DNA of 64,000 nt from RUG12395 sp045541735 (GTDB taxonomy: Bacteria > Bacillota > Clostridia > Oscillospirales > CAG-272), in contig JAZQJQ010000138.1 in NCBI GenBank assembly GCA_045541735.1, positions 12,010-76,009 of the forward strand, written 5' to 3'. The translations under genes and the position numbers were made by a program. Positions 58,592 to 64,000 of this stretch are shown here, piece after piece; position 1 is the first letter of the stretch; each line of letters opens with the position of its first letter. Under the pieces are notes generated by a model that did not search any database, had not been told where the DNA came from, and was given only the letters and a program-made list of their open reading frames with translations.

Positions 58592-59455
58592 TCAGCTGTA
58601 TCTCTTCTTTTCCACGGACTGAACACAGAGGAAAAGACAGAACACGATAACGGACAGATAGTATACAACTGCACTCAGATCAAACATTCCCGTTGCAAAA
58701 AGATAGAATCTGTCGAACACCGAAAGCTTGTCAAGCACCTTTGCAAAAAGACCTGCAAAGCTTTCCTTAAAGTTAAAATAGCAGAACAAAACGACCGCTT
58801 CAAGAACTATACCGGCAGTGGCGCCTACCCAGATATCCTTTGTCATCACCCATACGATTACGCCCGCAAGGACACAGCAAACGGAGAATGCGGCAAGTGT
58901 ACCTTCTGCCGTTGCGGGAATAAGGCCGGAAATAGCGCTCATAAGGTAAATTGCAAGCATAGCACCGAAGGTAAGCACAGCGGCGATCACCTGGCTTTCG
59001 GTTACGGAGGAAATAAACATACCGATCGCAAGAAGAGCGGCACCCATAAGAATAAATCCTACTATGGTGCTGTAAGCAGACACAAGGGACACCTCGCCGT
59101 ACATAGACAGAATGATGGGATAGAAGCTCATTATTGCAACTGGTATAAGAAACACCGTAAGCAGAGCAAAGTATTTACCGAGAACAACGGAGCTTACTTT
59201 AAGCGGGAGCGAGTAAAGAAGCTGATCGGTGCGCTGATGCCTTTCCTCGGCAAGTATCTTCATCGTAAGCACGGGAACTATCAGAAGAAATATAAAACCG
59301 GTCTCCGAAAGAGCGCTCTCAAAGGAGGGATACAGTCCCTTAAAGTTATAAAGACTTGACAAAATGCCGGTAATGAGCAGCAAAAAGCCTGCAAACACCG
59401 CGCCCTGCATATTGCAAAAATACGAGCGCAGTTCCTTTCTGTACACAGAACTCAT
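58592..59455 (-). CDS. GldF-type ABC permease
   Basis: 287 residues, six hydrophobic segments in the ABC-2 pattern; VYRKELRSYFCNMQGAVFAG start, LAEERHQRTDQLLYSLPLK cytoplasmic coupling region. Forms the channel for the adjacent ATPase. AAAGGAG 8 nt before ATG; 14 bp after the ATPase stop. Confidence 0.88.
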   Translation of the reverse strand: MSSVYRKELRSYFCNMQGAVFAGFLLLITGILSSLYNFKGLYPSFESALSETGFIFLLIVPVLTMKILAEERHQRTDQLLYSLPLKVSSVVLGKYFALLTVFLIPVAIMSFYPIILSMYGEVSLVSAYSTIVGFILMGAALLAIGMFISSVTESQVIAAVLTFGAMLAIYLMSAISGLIPATAEGTLAAFSVCCVLAGVIVWVMTKDIWVGATAGIVLEAVVLFCYFNFKESFAGLFAKVLDKLSVFDRFYLFATGMFDLSAVVYYLSVIVFCLFLCVQSVEKKRYS

Positions 59456-59469
59456 TTTTATCTCTCCTT

Positions 59470-60528
59470 TCAGCCGAACAGGGGTTTGTAATCGTCCCCG
59501 CCGTCATCTTTATCTTCGGCATCTTCTTCCGCGGTATCAAGCGCCTTGCCTTCATCACCGTAAGCAACTTCCTGTTCTTCGCTATCTTCGATACCGTTAC
59601 CATCGGTAAGCGAAAGGAATATATCCTCAAGCGTTTTTTCGTGCGGTATCATTGCAAGCAGAGTCACACCGGACTTACATACCTGAGAGTAGACCGCGCT
59701 TCTTATATCGTTTGCACGCAGATAGCGGAGCATGATACGGCATACACCGTCATCATCCACGGAGGTATCGCAATCCTCCGCAAGTCCCTTCAGGTTTTCC
59801 GCAAGTGCTTTCATCTCCTTTTCCGTGCACTTCAGCTGAAGCTCAAGTACACCGTCGGAGGTGTATTTTTCCTCAAGGTCGGATAGCTTATCGTTTGCAA
59901 CTATCTTTCCGTGGCTTATTATGATAACGTGGTCGCAGACCTCGCTTATCTCCGTAAGTATATGGCTTGAAAGAATAACGGTATGCTTTTTGCCGAGAGA
60001 GCGGATAAGTTCGCGTATCTCGATTATCTGAATGGGGTCAAGGCCTACCGTCGGCTCGTCGAGAATAATTATCTCAGGATCTCCGAGCATGGCCTGAGCT
60101 ATACCAACCCTCTGCTTATAACCCTTGGAAAGATTCTTAATAAGCCTGCCACGCACATTGGCGATATCGGTAAGCTCCATTACCTCTTCGATCTGTTCGG
60201 CAAGCTCCGGACCGCGCAGTCCCTTTGCTCTTCCGACGAAATCGAGATATTCTGCGGGAGTCATATCCGTATAGAGCGGAGGGATCTCCGGAAGATATCC
60301 GATGCAACTTTTAGCCTCTATAGGTTCGGCATAGATATCGTGGCCGTTAATGGTAACGCTGCCGGATGTAGAAGCAAGCGTGCCGCAGATTATGTTCATA
60401 GTGGTGGATTTGCCTGCGCCGTTTGGTCCGAGAAAACCGTATATCTTTCCGGATTCAACGGTAAAGCTTATGCCGCGCACGGCCTTGTGGCCGCCGTAGC
60501 TTTTTACAAGATCTTTTACCTCGATCAA
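59470..60528 (-). CDS. GldA-type ABC ATPase
   Basis: 352 residues. Walker A GPNGAGKST, Q-loop YLPEIPPLY, signature LSKGYKQRVGIAQA, Walker B IIILDEPTVGLDP, H-loop SSHIL. After residue 230 a regulatory extension, ending in a very acidic tail (EDSEEQEV...EEDAEDKDDGGDD), longer than usual for this family. Start is a TTG with AAGGGG 9 nt upstream. First gene of the operon ATPase - permease - GldG - DUF4340. No promoter of high quality seen in the 232-bp gap to hisS. Confidence 0.9.
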   Translation of the reverse strand: MIEVKDLVKSYGGHKAVRGISFTVESGKIYGFLGPNGAGKSTTMNIICGTLASTSGSVTINGHDIYAEPIEAKSCIGYLPEIPPLYTDMTPAEYLDFVGRAKGLRGPELAEQIEEVMELTDIANVRGRLIKNLSKGYKQRVGIAQAMLGDPEIIILDEPTVGLDPIQIIEIRELIRSLGKKHTVILSSHILTEISEVCDHVIIISHGKIVANDKLSDLEEKYTSDGVLELQLKCTEKEMKALAENLKGLAEDCDTSVDDDGVCRIMLRYLRANDIRSAVYSQVCKSGVTLLAMIPHEKTLEDIFLSLTDGNGIEDSEEQEVAYGDEGKALDTAEEDAEDKDDGGDDYKPLFG

Positions 60529-60695
60529 AGAAAAGCACCCCTTTTACTGATTTTTTATAAATGCTAATGCATCAATGTGACGGTTGAATGATACGTTCCG
60601 TAAAAGAATACTACAAAATTATGAACAAATTATGAACAAATCTCAAAAACAAGTATTTATTTTGCAAGTAAGGTTTCATTTTCAAGAGCTACAAC

Positions 60696-60724
60696 TTGAC
60701 AAAGAGCGTAAGTAATGGTAAAAT
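60696..60724 (+). promoter_or_regulatory. hisS promoter
   Basis: TTGACA (60696-60701), 17 bp, TAAAAT (60719-60724), 36 nt before hisS. No T-box is present. Confidence 0.85.
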
Positions 60725-60760
60725 GTGCTTTATCAGATGATGTATATTCAGAGGTAAATT

Positions 60761-62020
60761 ATGATCCAGAAGATGCGCGGTACCCTCGACGTTATGCCGG
60801 AGGAGACCCCAATATTCAACTATATCGAATCCGTTGCCCGCAGAGTATGCGAGCGTTACGGATATAAAGAGATCCGCACCCCGACATTTGAGGCGACAGA
60901 GCTCTTTGCGCGCGGTGTAGGTTCCACGTCCGACGTTGTCCAAAAGGAGATGTACACCTTTGAGGACAGAGAGGGACGCTCCCTCACCCTGCGCCCCGAG
61001 GGAACTGCCGGCGTAGCCCGTGCAATGATAGAACACGGCAGATGCGGCGGAGTTCTCCCCGAAAAGCTTTTCTATTTCATCAACTGTTTCCGCTACGAGG
61101 CGCCTCAGGCAGGCAGAAGCAGAGAGTTCTTCCAGTTCGGTACAGAGATGTTCGGCGCCGCAGGACCTCACGCCGACGCCACCGTTATCGCACTTGCACA
61201 CGACGTTATTAAGGAGCTCGGCATCGAAGCAGAGCTTCACATAAACTCGATCGGCTGTCCTAACTGCCGCCCCTCGCACAGAGATGCGCTCAAAGCATAC
61301 TTTGCGGATTATGAGGACAAACTCTGCGACACCTGCAAGGGCAGACTCAAGTCCAACCCTATGCGCGTGCTTGACTGCAAGAGCCCCATATGCGGCGAGA
61401 TAGCAAACGGTGCGCCCCGCACGCTGGATTATCTGTGCAAGGAGTGCGACGAACACTTCAAGACCCTTACCGCAGACCTTGATGCAATGGGTATAAAGTA
61501 CAAGATTGACCCCCGCCTTGTGCGCGGACTTGATTACTACACGAAGACGGTGTTCGAGTTCATTTGCCCGGGTATAGGTGCTCAGTCCACCGTTTGCGGC
61601 GGCGGAAGATACGACGGACTTATTTCCGAGCTTGGCGGTCCTCAGCTTCCCGCGGCAGGCTTTGCCATGGGCATTACCCGACTCGTGCTCGCGCTTGAGC
61701 AGTGCGGCGCGAAGATCCCCGAACAGGAAAAGCCTGTACTCTATATCGCACCCCTCGGTGCAGATGCCGCAAAGCACGCGGTTACCCTTACACATGGGCT
61801 TCGCAAGCTCGGTGTTTTCGCAGAATGCGATATAATGGGACGAAGCCTCAAGAGCCAGATGAAGTACGCGGACAAGCTGGGTGCCAAGAATACTCTTATC
61901 ATAGGGTCCGGTGAGCTTGAAAGCGGCAAAGCAAATCTCCGCAATATGGAAAACGGAGAACAGCGCGAAGTATCCTTTGCTTCCGCAGAGCAGCTTGCAA
62001 AAGAACTCGGCATACTTTAA
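60761..62020 (+). CDS. hisS: Histidyl-tRNA synthetase
   Basis: 419 residues. Class II motifs: YGYKEIRTPTFE (motif 1), FRYEAPQAGRSREFFQFGTE (motif 2), histidine-specific RGLDYYTKTVFEF and GGGRYDGL, GFAMGITRLVLALE (motif 3), C-terminal anticodon domain LGADAAKHAVTL...AKNTLIIG. Charges tRNA-His. AGAGG 7 nt before ATG. Confidence 0.96.
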   Translation: MIQKMRGTLDVMPEETPIFNYIESVARRVCERYGYKEIRTPTFEATELFARGVGSTSDVVQKEMYTFEDREGRSLTLRPEGTAGVARAMIEHGRCGGVLPEKLFYFINCFRYEAPQAGRSREFFQFGTEMFGAAGPHADATVIALAHDVIKELGIEAELHINSIGCPNCRPSHRDALKAYFADYEDKLCDTCKGRLKSNPMRVLDCKSPICGEIANGAPRTLDYLCKECDEHFKTLTADLDAMGIKYKIDPRLVRGLDYYTKTVFEFICPGIGAQSTVCGGGRYDGLISELGGPQLPAAGFAMGITRLVLALEQCGAKIPEQEKPVLYIAPLGADAAKHAVTLTHGLRKLGVFAECDIMGRSLKSQMKYADKLGAKNTLIIGSGELESGKANLRNMENGEQREVSFASAEQLAKELGIL

Positions 62021-62027
62021 AATAATG

Positions 62028-62051
62028 GAACGGGGGAGGCATCCCCCGTTC
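62028..62051 (+). terminator. Hairpin between hisS and the DUF362 gene
   Basis: 10-bp perfect stem (62028-62037 with 62042-62051), but the following tract is only TTTA and runs into the next ribosome site; likely partial terminator or mRNA-stability element. Confidence 0.55.
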
Positions 62052-62066
62052 TTTACGGAGGAAACA

Positions 62067-63197
62067 ATGGAAAGGTCAAAGGTATATTTTACCGATATGA
62101 GAACAGCCATCGGCGACGGACTCCCCTCCAAGCTGAAAAGGCTGATAAAGGCGGCGGGGATCGGGAATATCGATATGGACGGCAAGTTCGTTGCGATAAA
62201 GATGCATTTCGGCGAGCTTGGCAACATCAGCTTTCTGCGCCCCAATTACGCAAAAGCAGTTGCGGATACCGTAAAGGAATTCGGCGGCAAGCCTTTTCTC
62301 ACAGACTGCAACACTATGTATCCCGGAAGCAGAAAGAATGCCCTCGAGCATCTTGAATGTGCTTGGGAAAACGGATTCTCTCCCCTATCCACCGGCTGTC
62401 CTATAATTATCGGAGACGGTCTCAAGGGTACGGACGACGTGCTTGTGCCCGTTAACGGAGGCGAGTACGTAAAGCAAGCAAAGATAGGCAGAGCAATTAT
62501 GGATGCCGACGTTTTCATCAGTCTTTCCCACTTTAAGGGACATGAGATGACAGGCTTCGGCGGTGCGGTAAAAAATATCGGTATGGGTTGCGGTTCCCGC
62601 GCCGGCAAGACCGAACAGCACTCAGACGGAAAACCCGTGATTTATGAAGAAAAGTGCAGAGGCTGTAGGCGCTGCATGCGCGAATGCGCAAACAACGGGC
62701 TGGTCTTCGATAACGAAACGAAGAAAATGCACGTGAACTACGATGGATGTGTAGGATGCGGAAGATGTCTCGGAGCATGCGCATTCGATGCTATCGATTT
62801 TGCCTGCGATACCGCCGCAGCAGATCTTAACCGCAAGATGGCAGAATATGCAAAAGCCGTCGTTGACGGCAGACCCGCATTTCATATTTCTCTCGTTATC
62901 GAGATTTCCCCTAACTGCGACTGTCATTCTGAAAACGATGCTCCCATCCTGCCGAACGTTGGTATGTTTGCATCCTTTGACCCCATTGCGCTCGACCGTG
63001 CGTGCGTTGACGCCTGCTTAAAGCAGCAGCCTCTTCCCAACTCACAGCTTTCCGACAATATGGCAAAGGCGGATTTCTGCGATAAGCACGATCACTTTAC
63101 AAATTCCACACCCGAATCCAACTGGCAGACCTGCCTTGAGCACGGCGAGAAGATCGGTCTCGGAACCAATGAATACGAGCTTATCATCGTAAAATAA
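62067..63197 (+). CDS. DUF362 protein with two 4Fe-4S clusters
   Basis: 376 residues. N-terminal DUF362 region: IKMHFGELGNISFLRPNYAKAV, LTDCNTMYPGSRKNA, FISLSHFKGHEMTGFGGAVKNIGMG; an inserted ferredoxin module with CRGCRRCMRECANNGL and CVGCGRCLGACAFDAI; DUF362 end block ASFDPIALDRACVDA. Function of the family is unknown; a redox role is likely. ATG at 62067 with GGAGG 5 nt upstream; the frame is open further into hisS but without a site. Co-transcribed with hisS at least in part. Confidence 0.86.
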   Translation: MERSKVYFTDMRTAIGDGLPSKLKRLIKAAGIGNIDMDGKFVAIKMHFGELGNISFLRPNYAKAVADTVKEFGGKPFLTDCNTMYPGSRKNALEHLECAWENGFSPLSTGCPIIIGDGLKGTDDVLVPVNGGEYVKQAKIGRAIMDADVFISLSHFKGHEMTGFGGAVKNIGMGCGSRAGKTEQHSDGKPVIYEEKCRGCRRCMRECANNGLVFDNETKKMHVNYDGCVGCGRCLGACAFDAIDFACDTAAADLNRKMAEYAKAVVDGRPAFHISLVIEISPNCDCHSENDAPILPNVGMFASFDPIALDRACVDACLKQQPLPNSQLSDNMAKADFCDKHDHFTNSTPESNWQTCLEHGEKIGLGTNEYELIIVK

Positions 63198-63236
63198 AAA
63201 TATTTTGCAAGTTGCGAAAAAAATTTATTCAAAATA

Positions 63237-63265
63237 TTGATATTAGCATTTTTTTGTGCTATATT
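63237..63265 (+). promoter_or_regulatory. Promoter of the CofE-like gene
   Basis: TTGATA (63237-63242), 17 bp, TATATT (63260-63265). Confidence 0.6.
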
Positions 63266-63315
63266 AATGAGTGGCAATTTTTTAAATCCATTCCCAAAGA
63301 ATCGAGGAACGAAAA

Positions 63316-64000
63316 ATGGAAAGACTTATCGGCACAGTTTCGCGCGGAGTTCGTGCTCCCATCATCAGAGCCGGTGATGATATTGCTGATATAATCGTTA
63401 CAAGCGTGCTTGATGCCGCAAAGAGCGAGAATATAGAAATACGCGACAAGGACGTAATTGCCGTAACAGAGGCTGTCGTTGCACGTGCACAGGGCAACTA
63501 CGCTTCAATTGACGACATTGCGTGCGATATTAAGGAAAAGTACCCCGACGGTACCCTCGGCGTTATCTTCCCGATACTTTCCCGCAACCGCTTTGCCATC
63601 TGCCTCCGCGGCATAGCAAAAGGCGCAAAGAAGATATATCTTATGCTCAGCTACCCCTCCGACGAGGTTGGAAACCACCTCGTTGATATGGATGCACTCG
63701 ATTCCGCAGGCGTTAACCCGTGGACCGACGTGCTGACCGAAGAGAAATACCGTAAACTTTTCGGCATCGTAAAGCACCCCTTTACCGGCGTTGACTACAT
63801 TGAATACTATAAGCAACTTATAACCGAGGCAGGATGCGAGGTTGAAGTCATCCTCGCTAACGACTGCCGTAACATCCTCACTTACACCAAAAACGTTCTC
63901 TGCTGTGACATCCACACCCGTGCGCGCAGCAAGCGACTCCTCAAGGCTAACGGCGCCGAGATCGTTTACGGTCTCGACGAGATACTCAATACTCCGGTAA
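63316..64000 (+). CDS. CofE-like (coenzyme F420-0:L-glutamate ligase family) protein, 3' end outside window
   Basis: 228 residues visible, no stop before the edge. TVSRGVRAPIIRAGDDIADII at the start and KDVIAVTEAVVARAQGNY fit the F420_ligase fold; FPILSRNRFAICLRGIAKGAKK and LSYPSDEVGNHL continue it. Clostridia generally lack F420, so these homologues probably add Glu or another amino acid to a different acceptor (inference). Start ATG at 63316 with GAGGAAC upstream. Confidence 0.75.
   Translation, partial: MERLIGTVSRGVRAPIIRAGDDIADIIVTSVLDAAKSENIEIRDKDVIAVTEAVVARAQGNYASIDDIACDIKEKYPDGTLGVIFPILSRNRFAICLRGIAKGAKKIYLMLSYPSDEVGNHLVDMDALDSAGVNPWTDVLTEEKYRKLFGIVKHPFTGVDYIEYYKQLITEAGCEVEVILANDCRNILTYTKNVLCCDIHTRARSKRLLKANGAEIVYGLDEILNTPV

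Noticed and set aside
60529..60760. T-box upstream of hisS
   Set aside because: No T-box sequence or leader-length structure; the promoter is 36 nt before the start codon.
60689..62245. 518-codon open frame on the minus strand
   Set aside because: Antisense shadow of hisS and the DUF362 start; hisS has all synthetase motifs, promoter and ribosome site.

Overview
The window looks like chromosome of an anaerobic Clostridia-type Bacillota (gut Oscillospiraceae/Lachnospiraceae-like). Support: AGGAGG ribosome sites, TTGACA/TATAAT promoters with 17-18 bp spacing, a T-box leader, an oxygen-sensitive four-subunit 2-oxoacid:ferredoxin oxidoreductase, a CotH-type kinase, BspA-like surface repeats, and families (DUF1622, DUF5058, DUF6320, GldA/F/G with DUF4340, DUF362) that are common there. 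Species cannot be assigned from sequence alone. Both edges cut a gene: a TetM-like GTPase on the left and a CofE-like ligase on the right.

Layout. 1-2363: 3'-incomplete TetM-like translational GTPase carrying a C-terminal YacP/NYN nuclease-like domain. 2478-6648: coupled minus-strand operon PAP2 phosphatase - DUF5058 membrane protein - partner membrane protein - M20 peptidase - DUF1622. 6784-8851: plus-strand DUF1232 protein, MalY/PatB C-S lyase and GNAT acetyltransferase. 8948-17724: CotH-like kinase translationally coupled to a 2448-residue secreted BspA/GLUG-type surface protein with a 6 x 117-bp tandem repeat. 17878-22074: consensus promoter, leucine-type T-box, a LeuA homologue that has lost its catalytic motifs, and a TIM-barrel/acyl-CoA synthetase fusion. 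22115-24658: thymidine kinase, methyltransferase, XRE regulator. 24826-26835: AT-rich accessory patch (alcohol dehydrogenase remnant, XRE regulator, two small genes) ending at tRNA-Pro(GGG). 27015-29953: DUF6320 protein and an esterase/acyltransferase fusion. 29941-32502: an orphan phage/mobile-element polyvalent protein (MuF-C, ADP-ribosyltransferase and LPD-like modules) lodged beside aroK. 32587-34155: CYTH-aroK operon and a divergent small membrane protein. 34237-43003: metY-metA-ilvE-ATPase-VorDBAC-cupin regulator-acyl-CoA synthetase cluster. 43084-51531: DUF421 protein, then secreted or scavenging functions (sialidase-like lipoprotein, PepT, solute-binding lipoprotein, FAD oxidoreductase, C39-like peptidase). 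51716-55065: methyltransferase-hslO-gpmI. 55212-55824: phage-type sigma-like pair. 56046-60528: gliding-type ABC operon. 60761-64000: hisS, DUF362 ferredoxin protein, CofE-like ligase.

How genes work together. The clearest unit is the met/ilv/vor cluster: MetA (with the Glu111 that predicts acetyl-CoA use) and MetY make homocysteine; IlvE interconverts branched-chain amino and keto acids; Vor and the acyl-CoA synthetase link keto acids, acyl-CoAs and free acids; a cupin-XRE protein probably senses a metabolite of the route. The most unusual material is the leucine-T-box operon that encodes a probably non-catalytic LeuA next to a fused acyl-CoA ligase, the CotH/giant-repeat-protein pair, and the mobile polyvalent fragment in which a short linker motif (partly a 32-nt exact DNA repeat) marks module borders. 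No CRISPR array, rRNA operon, integrase or complete insertion sequence was seen.
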